Positions 27,286 to 36,535 are shown, numbered from the stretch's first letter. The stretch is 64,000 bases of DNA from Ktedonobacteria bacterium (GCA_027459785.1 DAIDGU010000016.1:100498-164497), one strand, 5' to 3'. Notes: a model not told the origin generated them from the sequence alone. Translations and numbers: made by a program.

Positions 27286-27738
27286 ATGGCTGAGGTCGTC
27301 ACATTGGCTTTCGGCATCATCACCGTCGCCACGCTGATCGCACTGCTGCTGATCGCGCGCGGCCCGGTCTCGCCGCTACTGCGTTTCGCGTCACCCTGGC
27401 GCGAAGAGGTCGTTGCCGAAAATCGCGCCCGCGCCCTGATGCGCGAGATGCTGTCACCCGGTGAATATCAACAGTTGACGAAGTTCGGCTACCTGGAAGT
27501 CCCCAGCCCCGGCTACGAGCAGCGGGTCTATCGCATCCCCGGTGGCGGCGGCTTGGTCAAGGTCTTCGACCGTGGCAGCGCCATCATGGAACTGTGCCTC
27601 CAGCCAGCGGAGCCGCTCCCCGACGGCGATGTCGTGGTGATGCACAAACTCATGATCCTGGGCAACGAGCAGGAATATCTTCAGCGCGCCAACCGCTTCG
27701 CTCCCGGCATCATCTCCTTGCGCTACCAACACCTTTAA
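27286..27738 (+). CDS. Single-pass membrane protein, 150 aa
   Basis: Unrecognised. Residues 4-24 (VVTLAFGIITVATLIALLLIA) form one N-terminal transmembrane helix or signal anchor. The soluble remainder starts PWREEVVAENRARALMREMLSPGEYQQL and has a strand-rich part with YRIPGGGGLVKVFDRG. GAGGGGGGATTACCA lies directly ahead of the ATG. A strong terminator follows 27 bp after the stop, so the run from the GAF kinase gene to here may be one operon. Confidence 0.7.
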   Translation: MAEVVTLAFGIITVATLIALLLIARGPVSPLLRFASPWREEVVAENRARALMREMLSPGEYQQLTKFGYLEVPSPGYEQRVYRIPGGGGLVKVFDRGSAIMELCLQPAEPLPDGDVVVMHKLMILGNEQEYLQRANRFAPGIISLRYQHL

Positions 27739-27765
27739 GTGCCGTCCACCGCTTTGCTTTTCCCA

Positions 27766-27796
27766 GGGAGTCGATCAGTGTATCGGCTCCCTTTTT
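27766..27796 (+). terminator. Rho-independent terminator
   Basis: GGGAGTCGAT pairs with ATCGGCTCCC (one G-T pair) across a six-base loop and is followed by TTTTT. It ends the transcript of the 27286-27738 gene. Confidence 0.85.
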
Positions 27797-27984
27797 GTTA
27801 ATCGCTTCTTCTTGTTTACGAAATGGCATAGTATTACACCTTTTTTTTCATAAATGGTTCGTTTAAACATAATGAAGGCCGTAGCCCCGACCCAAAAGGC
27901 GCGGCGAACGAGCGCCCTGCCCAACATACCATGCTGCGGCCTGTGTGATACACCATCTTTCAACGCACGGAAAGGATCGCAAAG

Positions 27985-28866
27985 ATGCGACATGTACACC
28001 TGGCCTTTGTGCTTTCGCTGCTGATCAGCCTAGCCGGCGGTGTCGGCTCGCTGGTATCGGCGGTGCCGCCCGCGCACGCGGCAGCTTCCTGGTTGCCAGC
28101 ATACACCGTCACAGGCCATGATACCTACGCGACGATGACCAACGTCCTGCCTGCCGGTTTTGTGCGCCTGACATATCACAATGCTGGTCACGCGCCGGGA
28201 GAGATGCAGCTTTTCTATGTCAATGCCGGTGTGACCGACACGCAACTGCTGACGGCGCTGAACTCGCAAACCGATCCCGAAGCGGCCTTCAAACTGGGCC
28301 ACGCCAACGGCGGCGTGGAGACGCTCATGCCCGGCGCGCAGGAAACGGTGGTGGTGCGGCTCTATCCTGGTCGCTATGTCGTGTTGAATTTTGGCCAGCA
28401 CGGTGCCAGCATCCTCAAAGATTTCCGCGTACAGCTAGCAGCAAGCAGCATATACACGCCACCCGTGACCCAAGGCAGGGTGATCCTGCACGATTTCGCC
28501 ATCACCGTACCGTATGAACTGACCGAGCCGGAGCATGCGCTCCTGCGTGTGGAGAACTGGGGACCATCGACGCACGAGATGGCCCTGTTACACATCCCCG
28601 CTGGTACGCAGCGCGCTCACCTCATCCATTGTCTGCTCGAACAGACCGTGCAATCCGACTGTCGCACCCTGATGCACGCCATAACCTTCGCCGGCGGCAT
28701 GGCCGCGCTCGCCCCCAATACCGTCGGGCGCGTCGCACTCGATCTGTCGCCCGGCACCTACGCTGCGCTCTGTTTCGTCCCCGACGCCGAAACGCACATG
28801 CCCCATTTCTCGATGGGCATGCTGACCATCTTCACCGTCACCCACGCCCACAATGACGGCGACTAA
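27985..28866 (+). CDS. Secreted protein with two cupredoxin-like domains, 293 aa
   Basis: A signal peptide covers about residues 1-32 (HLAFVLSLLISLAGGV..AHAA), so the protein is exported. The rest splits into two similar halves of about 125 residues, each with a GEM/HEM-containing strand (GHAPGEMQLFYV, STHEMALLHI), then GVETLMPG or GMAALAPN, then GRYVVLNF or GTYAALCF. The second half ends with Cys, His and Met spaced as in copper ligands (CFVPDAETHMPHFSMGM); the first half has lost the Cys. So it is probably a cupredoxin-like protein with at most one metal site. GGAAAGGATCGCAAAG precedes the ATG. Function unknown. Confidence 0.72.
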   Translation: MRHVHLAFVLSLLISLAGGVGSLVSAVPPAHAAASWLPAYTVTGHDTYATMTNVLPAGFVRLTYHNAGHAPGEMQLFYVNAGVTDTQLLTALNSQTDPEAAFKLGHANGGVETLMPGAQETVVVRLYPGRYVVLNFGQHGASILKDFRVQLAASSIYTPPVTQGRVILHDFAITVPYELTEPEHALLRVENWGPSTHEMALLHIPAGTQRAHLIHCLLEQTVQSDCRTLMHAITFAGGMAALAPNTVGRVALDLSPGTYAALCFVPDAETHMPHFSMGMLTIFTVTHAHNDGD

Positions 28867-28894
28867 CTCTCCGAACAGAAAATCAACGTTCCAC

Positions 28895-28930
28895 AAGGCT
28901 ATGGTTGCTAAATCGGTCGGCCATAGCCTT
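28895..28930. terminator. Bidirectional stem-loop between convergent genes
   Basis: AAGGCTATGG and CCATAGCCTT pair perfectly across 16 bases, between the ends of the secreted-protein gene and the AT-rich helicase gene. The tail AGTGTTTATT is only weakly T-rich. Confidence 0.5.
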
Positions 28931-28961
28931 AGTGTTTATTAAGCCCCTACATGGTTATCTA

Positions 28962-31900
28962 TCACCGAACCCAAGGCAGCCATTGCCAAGCTTTTTTTCT
29001 GCTTTTACTTTTTTGAAGCTGTGTTAAAGGCAACGGTTCAGACTGAATATCATCTGGTTTATTTTCCAGAAAAAATGGATCCAAGACATACCCCTTTTGT
29101 AATTTTATATCATCAATAAGTTTCCCTATGTATTTACCTCGTCGCAGCAGATCCTCCACACCTACAAGAATCAAAAATTGGCGAGATCGTGTGATAGCTA
29201 CATTAAGTTTTCGGTCTACCATCTCATCAAATTCTAAGGACTGCAAATTTCTTATTTGAAGCGGTGTGTTGACTGCGAATGACACGATTATGATATCTCG
29301 TTCTGAACCTTGATATCTTTCCACTGTGTCCACTGTCACCCTTTCTGATAATGTACTTGATAATAGTTGCCGAATTAGAGCAGATTGAGCACGATATGGA
29401 GTTATAATTCCGATATCAGGTTCCGAACCATCCTGCTTTTTCATAGATTCTACCAAACGGCACACATAATTGGCTTCAAATTTATTAGATCTGGTTGTAT
29501 GTAACTCTCTTTTAGAGGGAATGAATAAAACACGCCCTCGATTCATAGCATCTTTAATCAAATATTGTTCAGAATAATAAAGAGTCTGTTCGCTGCTACC
29601 AAACGTACGCAACTTCCCCTCATAAAACAACTGATTTGAAAATTTTAATATAGCGGGATGCATACGTCCTTGCTCTTCTAACATTCCAAAAGCATGATTC
29701 CATTGCTTCTTTTTACATATTCTCAGAAGACGTTCAAATAGCGAAATTTGCATATCGCGCATTTCCATCTCTATCAAATCTTTGTCTGCGATTCGAGTAT
29801 ATCTGGTTTCCTGTTGTACGACTGGTGGTAGTTGTTTTTCATCTCCAATTAGAACAAATCGAGAAACTGCTTGACTTGTAAGCAAACCTATAAGATGGGG
29901 ATCTAGCAATTGCGAAGCTTCATCAACAATAACTATCCAGTTACCTTTTTTAGCAATCAAGTTCCTGTATTTATAGCTTGAAGCCACGGTAGAGATAAAA
30001 ACTCGGCAACTGCCTACTTGTTTTTGTATCTCTTCAATAGAATAATCCATTTTTTCAAGCATATGCATTTCAAGCCCAGATGACTTTTTTAAACCAGAGC
30101 CTAATATTAAAAATGGTAAAGTTTTAGTTTCGGCAATAGCTTTACAAATTTCTTCAATAGCTCGATTTGTATACCCTAAAAGAAGGATGTTTTCTTGAGT
30201 ATTCTGAAGAATCTGATAAGTTATTTCGGGTATCATGACACGTGTTTTCCCCGTTCCTGGCGGACCCTGAAGAAGATAGTAGTCCTTTGCATTTAACAAG
30301 CGTGTTAAAACATTTATTTGATGTTTTGTCAATCGACTTCCTTTTAGGTAACTGGAATTCCTTACTTCAGACAATTCAGGACAATCTATACCTAACACTA
30401 TGCTTTTTTTTCTTGATGACGCATTTAGGAAACTAAAAAGTGAACGCTGCATATTTGCATACTGAATGGCTAAGAAGTCGCTTTCAATCGCCCATATTCC
30501 TGGGTGCTGTTCAAAAGAAGATGAGTCAAAGTTTTTTAAACTTAATGCTACTTCTCTAGGAGTTAATGTTTCAATCCGCCCCTTTATTAGCTGCCCGTCT
30601 ACTGCTCTTTTATCGCTTATAACAGGATATAGTACAACAATATCGCCTTCTCGTAAGCTACTATCCTGCTCTATACTCGCCTCTCTAGTAAAGAAAACCG
30701 AGGAACCCTCGAAATTCAAAAGCTTTAAGTGGGAAATAATAGGATAAGAATCCTCTTTATCGTCATCCGTCTTTAGCCAAAGATCAGCAAAAGACGAAGT
30801 TAAACCACTATCACCTACTTTGGCTATTCGCTGTTCTCGAGCTATAAATGTTGTCCATGCAAAGAAATATTTTTTTTCAATATCGGTACTTTGTCCCAAT
30901 CCTTGATGCAGTAAATTTAGGTGAGGCTCCTTAAAGATTGGTATATTTCCTGGTTTTTCAATTATGCTCATTAGTAACCCTCGTGGATCTGTTATGAGTT
31001 GATGACTATCCGCAACGATTTGATTTCGCAGTTTTATAAACTGCTGTTTATTTTCAAAAGGAATCGAAACTGTTCGAAGGGCTGTTTGTATAGTAGCCTG
31101 CGAATAAAGAATGCTGGTTTTAATTGACCTACCAGGAAAGATACTATTGAAAAGCAATTCATAGCCAACTAATTGAGCACGGTTATTTTCCCAGCAATCT
31201 ACATTTGGAAATTTACCGCTTTTTAAATCTATAATATCATTAGTGAATGGAGGGTATGGATTTTCAGCCCATAAATCTATGCGACCCTGCACTCCCACCT
31301 TCTCCGACAGAAATGAAGATTCAGAATGAAGTGTTTTTCCTTGCATGGAATTTAGAAACGAATGTAAGGTCGAAAAGTGCTTCCTAGATTCTTGCTCTAG
31401 ATACGAGTACATTTCATGCCAAGCATCTTGGGACATTAATATAAAGTTGAGTAATTGCTGTTGAAGTGCTTCTTTGAATGCAGCTTCAAAAAATATAAAG
31501 CGATTGGCAATCAACCGTTCAAGTAGCACACCTACCACTCTACCGAGGATCATCTCCTTTGAAGGCGTGGATTCTACTGAAAGTAAATTAAGGACTGCAA
31601 TGTTTGGGTTTTGATTACCTTGTAGGTAACAATCAGCTATAGTAGTAACATCAACTAAAAAATCAGGATCAAGAATGACCAAGGAATCATCTAGAGTTGA
31701 ATAAAAATTATCAAAATTATCAATCTTTTTTATACGATGGATAATCAATTCAGCATACAGCCATACTTGAGAGGAGATTGTGCTATGCTTGTTCCAAAAA
31801 GTAACGGTAATATTATCAAGATCCACTGGCTCTTCAACGATGCAATGCAAGCGGCAGTATGAATGAGGTTGACCAAATTCATCAGTCGTTATTTGAACTG

Positions 31901-32381
31901 AATTTATTTGTGTTACTATCACGCGCACTCTCTCAATTATATTTAATTGATTATGTTTAGTGAGTTCAGTCCTTGTAAACTCGTTTTGGCTACCAGGGGT
32001 AAATATTTGAGCTATCTTATCAGGTGCTAATGTCCCTGAGAAATAATAAATTATATCTCCCAGTAGTTTTATTGCTGCTTGATCATCTCCAACAGTTGGA
32101 TAGTAATTTTTTTCGTGGATAGCTTTATTGCGAATGAGACGAAAATAATGAAGATTGTTTGCTAAAGATACGGGTATTTCAAAACGTTTTACAGCCATAT
32201 CAATTAGGCTTACTAGTTTCGCTGTCTGTTGGATTGTACTCCTTAATATATCTTCTAATATTGCACTTAGTTTTGGAATACGTTCTTTAGGAGACAATTG
32301 AGTAAGAAGATAAATATCGCTTACTTCTTTGTAGTAATACTCAGCCATGTCTGGGGGCAAAATATCGTGGGTAAAAGTCAT
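28962..32381 (-). CDS. HEPN-like/RecB-Dna2-like nuclease/SF1 helicase fusion, 1139 aa
   Basis: Three parts are visible. Residues about 1-120 are helical, with RNKAIH (R84 to H89), the Rx4H pattern of HEPN/DUF4145-like domains. Residues about 270-420 look like a RecB/Cas4-type PD-(D/E)XK nuclease: ILGRVVGVLLERL, GRIDLW (D369), DIIDLKSGK (D385, K387) and a Q..Y pair (Q403, Y407); I cannot see the four iron-sulphur cysteines of true Dna2. Residues about 690-1090 form a Upf1/Dna2-like SF1 helicase: GPPGTGKT near 705, VDEAS near 820, GDEKQLPPV, ERYQGSERDII and NVAITRSR. GGAGGAACTG precedes the ATG. The gene is far more AT-rich than its neighbours, which indicates transfer. A nucleic-acid defence role is inference. 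Confidence 0.82.
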   Translation of the reverse strand: MTFTHDILPPDMAEYYYKEVSDIYLLTQLSPKERIPKLSAILEDILRSTIQQTAKLVSLIDMAVKRFEIPVSLANNLHYFRLIRNKAIHEKNYYPTVGDDQAAIKLLGDIIYYFSGTLAPDKIAQIFTPGSQNEFTRTELTKHNQLNIIERVRVIVTQINSVQITTDEFGQPHSYCRLHCIVEEPVDLDNITVTFWNKHSTISSQVWLYAELIIHRIKKIDNFDNFYSTLDDSLVILDPDFLVDVTTIADCYLQGNQNPNIAVLNLLSVESTPSKEMILGRVVGVLLERLIANRFIFFEAAFKEALQQQLLNFILMSQDAWHEMYSYLEQESRKHFSTLHSFLNSMQGKTLHSESSFLSEKVGVQGRIDLWAENPYPPFTNDIIDLKSGKFPNVDCWENNRAQLVGYELLFNSIFPGRSIKTSILYSQATIQTALRTVSIPFENKQQFIKLRNQIVADSHQLITDPRGLLMSIIEKPGNIPIFKEPHLNLLHQGLGQSTDIEKKYFFAWTTFIAREQRIAKVGDSGLTSSFADLWLKTDDDKEDSYPIISHLKLLNFEGSSVFFTREASIEQDSSLREGDIVVLYPVISDKRAVDGQLIKGRIETLTPREVALSLKNFDSSSFEQHPGIWAIESDFLAIQYANMQRSLFSFLNASSRKKSIVLGIDCPELSEVRNSSYLKGSRLTKHQINVLTRLLNAKDYYLLQGPPGTGKTRVMIPEITYQILQNTQENILLLGYTNRAIEEICKAIAETKTLPFLILGSGLKKSSGLEMHMLEKMDYSIEEIQKQVGSCRVFISTVASSYKYRNLIAKKGNWIVIVDEASQLLDPHLIGLLTSQAVSRFVLIGDEKQLPPVVQQETRYTRIADKDLIEMEMRDMQISLFERLLRICKKKQWNHAFGMLEEQGRMHPAILKFSNQLFYEGKLRTFGSSEQTLYYSEQYLIKDAMNRGRVLFIPSKRELHTTRSNKFEANYVCRLVESMKKQDGSEPDIGIITPYRAQSALIRQLLSSTLSERVTVDTVERYQGSERDIIIVSFAVNTPLQIRNLQSLEFDEMVDRKLNVAITRSRQFLILVGVEDLLRRGKYIGKLIDDIKLQKGYVLDPFFLENKPDDIQSEPLPLTQLQKSKSRKKAWQWLPWVR

Positions 32382-32428
32382 ACAGTTCCTCCATGCCTGT
32401 GTAGGTAGGTTCGATAGGTGGTAGAAGT

Positions 32429-32457
32429 ATCATAACAGATAGACTCTTCAAAGTGAA
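32429..32457 (-). promoter_or_regulatory. Promoter of the AT-rich helicase gene
   Basis: On the minus strand TTCACT and TATGAT are 17 bases apart, about 48 bp ahead of the ATG. Transcription from here would start after the 5' end of a short upstream frame, which argues that the helicase gene stands alone. Confidence 0.55.
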
Positions 32458-32618
32458 GAGGCATTATGAACGAAACTAAGCCTTTCATCAGAGAAACCCA
32501 AGGCGAGGCGAGATCTTTACTTCCAGCAACATGAGGATTAATTCGTAATCGCTGAACTCGAAACGCAGGTTCCCGGCGAGAGTCAAAAGCTTTAAAAGTG
32601 AAGTCCTTTTCTAAGGGA

Positions 32619-32652
32619 GGCAAAAGCAAAGGCGGTAGCAATGCTACCGCCT
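32619..32652 (-). terminator. Terminator of the MFS exporter gene
   Basis: GGCGGTAGCA and TGCTACCGCC form a near-perfect 10-bp stem. On the minus strand it is followed by TTTGCTTTTG. It lies 35 bp beyond the exporter stop and marks the border between high-GC chromosome and the AT-rich insert. Confidence 0.7.
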
Positions 32653-32685
32653 TTTAGGTTGCCGGCCAGCGACACCAGATGATTG

Positions 32686-34356
32686 TCAGGCCATCTCACC
32701 TTCGCGCATGGGCAGCGCGGCGATGATGACGCTGACGAAGCTCAGGCCAGTCAGCAGCCAGAAGGCCATGTGCAGGTTGGTGAAGAACAGGTCCAGCGCG
32801 CCCGCCGGCAAACCGCTGGCAACGCCAGCGAAGATGGCGAAAAGCACCTGCGCCGGCAGCGCCGCCACGATGACGGCCAGCACCAGCGCGATGCTGAAGA
32901 CGCCGCCCGTATTCATCAGCATCGAGCGCGTGCCGGCGGCGACGCCGCGCTGGCCCGCGCGCACGCTCGTCATGATCAGCCGCGTGTTGGGCGAATTGAA
33001 GAAGCCCGATCCCGCGCCCATCACGCACATCGTCGTGGCGATATACCAATACGGCGTGCTGTTATCGATGAAGGCCATGCCTGCCAGGCCGACGGTCGTC
33101 AGCACCAGGCCGATGAGCGCCAACCAGCGCGACCCAAAGCGATCCGCCAGGATGCCGGAGAGCGGCGAGATCACGAGCATGCTAGCCGCGATGGGAGTCA
33201 GCAGCAACCCCGCCGTGATCGGATCGAACAGCTTCGGCCCCTGAAAGTAGAAGACGAACAGGAACGTCACGCCTTGCCGTGCCATCGCGTTGAAGATCGT
33301 GCTCAGGTTGCCCAGCGCGAAGGGCCGGTGCGTGAAAAGGCGCAGATCCAGCATCGGCTGGCGCACGCGGAATTCCGTGAAAATGAAGAACGGGAAGGCG
33401 ACGATCGCGGCGATGAACCCGCCAATCACGATCTGCGCCGTCCAGCCTTCGATGCCGCCGACCGTCAGCGCCAACAGCAGGCCAATGACCGCGATGATAT
33501 ACGTGATGGTGCCGAAAACGTCGAACCGCTGCCGCCCTTCGATCTGCGCCTGTTCGCGCAAGTTGATCGCTGCCCAGAGCGTGCCGATGATGGCGATGGG
33601 GACGTTGAAGAGGAAGACCCACTGCCAGGTGAAACTGGCGATCCAGCCGCCGATGAAAGAGCCGACATAGGCGCTGGGATCAAGATGCACCGTCGTCAGA
33701 TAGCCGCCCAGGATCGTCCCCAGGATGCTGCCGACCGCGACGACGATCATGTTCGTGCCGAGCGCCAGGCCGAGTTGCTTCTTGGGAAAGGCATCGGTGA
33801 CGATGGCCGAGCTATTGGCGATCATAAATGCGCCCGCCGCGCCCTGGATGGCGCGCACGATGATCAGCTGCGTCGCATCGGTGCAGAAACCCGCCGCCAG
33901 CGCCGCCACGCCGAAAAGCGCGAAGCCCAGCACATAGAGCCGCTTGCGCCCCACCATATCGGCGATGCGCCCCGCCGTCAGCACCAGCACGGTCTGCGTC
34001 AGCATATACGCCAGCAGCACCCACACCACCGAAAGCAGATCGGCGTGCAAGCTACGCATCAGCACCGGCAGCGCGATGATCAACGTGCCGGCATTCAACG
34101 CCGCCATCAGTGATCCCAGGCTGGTACACGACAGCGCCCACCAGCGATACGAGCGGCGCACGTTCGCCCGCGCGGGCGCGTTTTCCGCAGGGGTGGCTGG
34201 CACGCTGGCTGCCGGCGAGGGCGGCATCATGTTCGCCTCGGCAGCCTCCGTCGGCAAATCTACGACCTGCGACTCCACCGCCGCCGCCATCTCTGCCGCC
34301 GCGACCTCCTCGCTGATCTGTTGCTCCGGTCCCACTGGCATTTGTTCGAGAGCCAT
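32686..34356 (-). CDS. MFS drug exporter, DHA2 (EmrB/QacA) type, 556 aa
   Basis: Predicted 14-helix proton-driven exporter in the cell membrane. Residues 1-70 are an acidic, Ala/Glu-rich cytosolic extension unusual for the family. Helices start near residue 72; motif A is seen as GRIADMVGRKR after helix 2, and the DHA2 motif C region as GGYLTT. Repeat elements of the second half include SGILADRFGSRW. The start is the second of two close ATGs, with AGAGG about nine bases upstream. The divergent MerR-type gene 190 bp away is its likely regulator: the shared gap has a MerR-like operator. Substrates unknown. Confidence 0.88.
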   Translation of the reverse strand: MALEQMPVGPEQQISEEVAAAEMAAAVESQVVDLPTEAAEANMMPPSPAASVPATPAENAPARANVRRSYRWWALSCTSLGSLMAALNAGTLIIALPVLMRSLHADLLSVVWVLLAYMLTQTVLVLTAGRIADMVGRKRLYVLGFALFGVAALAAGFCTDATQLIIVRAIQGAAGAFMIANSSAIVTDAFPKKQLGLALGTNMIVVAVGSILGTILGGYLTTVHLDPSAYVGSFIGGWIASFTWQWVFLFNVPIAIIGTLWAAINLREQAQIEGRQRFDVFGTITYIIAVIGLLLALTVGGIEGWTAQIVIGGFIAAIVAFPFFIFTEFRVRQPMLDLRLFTHRPFALGNLSTIFNAMARQGVTFLFVFYFQGPKLFDPITAGLLLTPIAASMLVISPLSGILADRFGSRWLALIGLVLTTVGLAGMAFIDNSTPYWYIATTMCVMGAGSGFFNSPNTRLIMTSVRAGQRGVAAGTRSMLMNTGGVFSIALVLAVIVAALPAQVLFAIFAGVASGLPAGALDLFFTNLHMAFWLLTGLSFVSVIIAALPMREGEMA

Positions 34357-34467
34357 GAACATAACCTCTGTGCTAAGGTGATACAAAAAAGGATGTGGCG
34401 GGCAGACCTGCCCACCGTACATCATCCATAATTGCTCTAACATGTTAAGCATACCATGCGCCAGACG

Positions 34468-34497
34468 TTTACGTCAACGTAAAGGTTATGCTATACT
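34468..34497 (+). promoter_or_regulatory. MerR-type operator and promoter
   Basis: TTTACGT-CA-ACGTAAA is a perfect inverted repeat, followed after eight bases by TATACT (34492-34497), a -10 box. The operator overlaps the -35 position (TTTACG, 18 bases before the -10), the usual MerR-family arrangement. A second small palindrome, CTACT..AGTAG, follows at about 34496-34512. Confidence 0.65.
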
Positions 34498-34546
34498 ACT
34501 AGTATATAGTAGACTTATTCCGGCGATGAAGCGGAGAAAGACGACG

Positions 34547-35008
34547 ATGGCGAAGGATGTACCAACGGATGCGCCCTATCTGCGCATCGATCAGGTGGCG
34601 GCACGCACCGGGCTGACCAAGCGCACCCTGCGCTATTATGAAGAGATCGGTCTATTGGCACCGCCCGCGCGCACGGACGGCAATTATCGCCTCTACAGTC
34701 CCGCCGATGTCGCCCGCCTGGAGCGCGTCCGCGAACTCAAGGAGGCGTTGGGCCTGACCCTGGCTGAAATCAACGAGATGATCCAGACGGAAGAGGAGCG
34801 CGACGACATCCGCGCCGCTTTCCGCGCCACCCACGACCCCGCCGCGCGCCAGGCGCAACTGGAACGCGCCGAAGCCATCACCCGCCAGCAGATCGAGCTG
34901 GTGGAACGCAAGCTGCATACGCTGGCAAGCACCCGCGACGCCCTGCGCGAGCGGCTAGCCCGCTATTCCGCCTTGCGCACGGAGTTAGCCGCCGAGACAT
35001 CTTCATAG
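34547..35008 (+). CDS. MerR-family transcriptional regulator, 153 aa
   Basis: The N-terminal winged helix is typical: LRIDQVAARTGLTKRTLRYYEEIGLL, then the wing PARTDGNYRLYS and RLERVRELKEALGLTLAEI. The C-terminal half is a long charged coiled coil (QAQLERAEAITRQQIELVERKL) for dimerisation, without the cysteines of metal sensors, so a small-molecule or drug signal is more likely. It faces away from the MFS exporter gene and probably controls it. Start ATG follows GCGGAGAAAGACGACG; another in-frame ATG at 34526 is possible. The end overlaps the convergent phosphorylase gene by six bases. Confidence 0.9.
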   Translation: MAKDVPTDAPYLRIDQVAARTGLTKRTLRYYEEIGLLAPPARTDGNYRLYSPADVARLERVRELKEALGLTLAEINEMIQTEEERDDIRAAFRATHDPAARQAQLERAEAITRQQIELVERKLHTLASTRDALRERLARYSALRTELAAETSS

Positions 35009-36004
35009 CGGCGGCTTGGTGGTGCGCAGAATGAAGGTGCCACGGCGGGCGTCCGCACTCTGCGGGATCGCGTCCGGCAACAACGAAGGAATGCTCGCGC
35101 TATCTGTCGGCGCGACATCCGGTGCCGGCGCGGCACGGAGGCTGGATTCCTGGGCGAGGGCGCGCAAGATCTCGTGCAGCAAGCGGTCCAGCTTAGGCAG
35201 CGTCTGCTGCGCGCCGGCAAGGACGGCGTCGTGATTCACTGCTTCGTCCATCTCTGGTGTGGCGCTGTTGGTGATGCAACTGATGCCCAGCACGCGCATG
35301 CCCAGGTGGCGCGCAGCGATGACCTCCGGCACCGTAGACATGCCCACGGCGTCCGCGCCCAGCACGCGCAGCGCGTATAATTCGGCGGGCGTCTCATACG
35401 TCGGCCCCGCCACCATAATATACACGCCCTCGTGCAATGCCAGACCGATGCGCGCCGCGCCCACCTGCGCCATCGCCCGGAGGTCCGGATCATACGCCGC
35501 CGCCATCGGGATGAAGCGCGGCCCCAGGCGGTCGTCGTTCGGCCCGACCAGCGGATTCAGGCCGGCCAGCGTCGGCAGACCGATGTGATCGCGGATCAGC
35601 ATCAAGTCGCCCCGCTGGTAAGCCGGATTCAGCCCCCCCGCCGCGTTCGTGACGATCAGCGTGCGCACGCCCAGCGCGTGAAGCATGCGCACCGGCAGCG
35701 CCAGCTCGTGCGGCGCATAGCCCTCGTACAGATGATAGCGCCCGCGCAGCACGGCAATCGGTTGATCGTAGAGGTGGCCGACCTCGAACTGCCCCGCGTG
35801 GCCCGCCACTGTCGTCGGCACGAAATGCGGGATCGCGTCATATGGACAGCGCAGGCTGAGCGCCGCGTCGGCCAACAACTCATTCAAGCCGGACCCCAGG
35901 ATGATGCCGACCTGGGGCTGGACCACGTGGCCCGCCGTCGCGCAGGCATGGCGCAGCCACGCCGCCGCCTCGCCCGCCGCGTGCATGCCACCATCGTTCT
36001 GCAT
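35003..36004 (-). CDS. punA: Purine nucleoside phosphorylase (type I), 333 aa
   Basis: Splits inosine and guanosine with phosphate to base plus ribose-1-phosphate in purine salvage. Family marks: GIILGSGLN (phosphate loop), GRYHLYEGY, TNAAGGLNP, VAGPTYETPAE, GADAVGMSTVPEVI and CITNSA, then the Asn-containing AVNHDAV of 6-oxopurine-specific enzymes. The catalytic body ends near residue 275; about 55 extra residues, rich in Pro and Ala, form a tail not usual in the family. Start ATG has AAAGGAGACAGGCC ahead of it. Single gene convergent with the MerR gene. Confidence 0.93.
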   Translation of the reverse strand: MQNDGGMHAAGEAAAWLRHACATAGHVVQPQVGIILGSGLNELLADAALSLRCPYDAIPHFVPTTVAGHAGQFEVGHLYDQPIAVLRGRYHLYEGYAPHELALPVRMLHALGVRTLIVTNAAGGLNPAYQRGDLMLIRDHIGLPTLAGLNPLVGPNDDRLGPRFIPMAAAYDPDLRAMAQVGAARIGLALHEGVYIMVAGPTYETPAELYALRVLGADAVGMSTVPEVIAARHLGMRVLGISCITNSATPEMDEAVNHDAVLAGAQQTLPKLDRLLHEILRALAQESSLRAAPAPDVAPTDSASIPSLLPDAIPQSADARRGTFILRTTKPPL

Positions 36005-36376
36005 GGCCTGTCTCCTTTGCGCGCCCCCCACAACCCTGCTGTACGGGCTGCTCGTATACCATAACGAAAAGCGCGTACTCCCACTGTATCATAGTGTGAA
36101 AGCGGCCTGCAATACGTTAATGTGCCGGAGTGAGGTGAATGACGACCGTATAATCAAGCTGATGCCAAGGCAAGGTACTGGGTACTTTTGAAATAAAAGG
36201 GCGGTTATGAAATAAGATCTACAGTGATCCGTTCCTATTATTTTGTGGTGGCATCAGCTAAAATTTTCGTGGCCCTCGTGCAACGTTTCTCATCGCTGAG
36301 TAACATCGAGAGGTATTTTTCCATAAGAAGGGTCAACTTGAAGATCCTTCAGGTGGCTGCACTGGAATGGCTCTGA

Positions 36377-36535
36377 TGGGGTGGTGCGCCTGACAATCGT
36401 TACTCGAACAACCGTCGTATCCTGATCTGCCGCCTTGTTGTTCGCCAATTCTTTGGCAACAATTTCTATGGCGGCAACTCGTTTGGCGACAACGGCGACT
36501 ACAACAATTACAGCATGGCAGCCTACGGAGGCTAA
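36377..36535 (+). pseudogene. Possible 3' remnant of a Gly/Asn/Tyr-rich protein gene
   Basis: The open frame has no start codon near its beginning, yet its last 30 residues read FFGNNFYGG..FGDNGDYNNYSMAAYGG before TAA, a composition that chance rarely gives in GC-rich DNA. It may be the end of a decayed gene for a surface or secreted protein. Nothing recognisable precedes it. Confidence 0.25.

Noticed and set aside
32378..32641. An 87-codon minus-strand frame directly upstream of the AT-rich helicase gene, overlapping it as ATGA
   Set aside because: It begins in the exporter's terminator, crosses the helicase promoter, has no ribosome-binding site and no recognisable sequence.
32683..34113. 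476-codon plus-strand frame across the exporter gene
   Set aside because: Its translation is a His/Arg/Gln/Asp low-complexity shadow of the membrane helices encoded on the minus strand.
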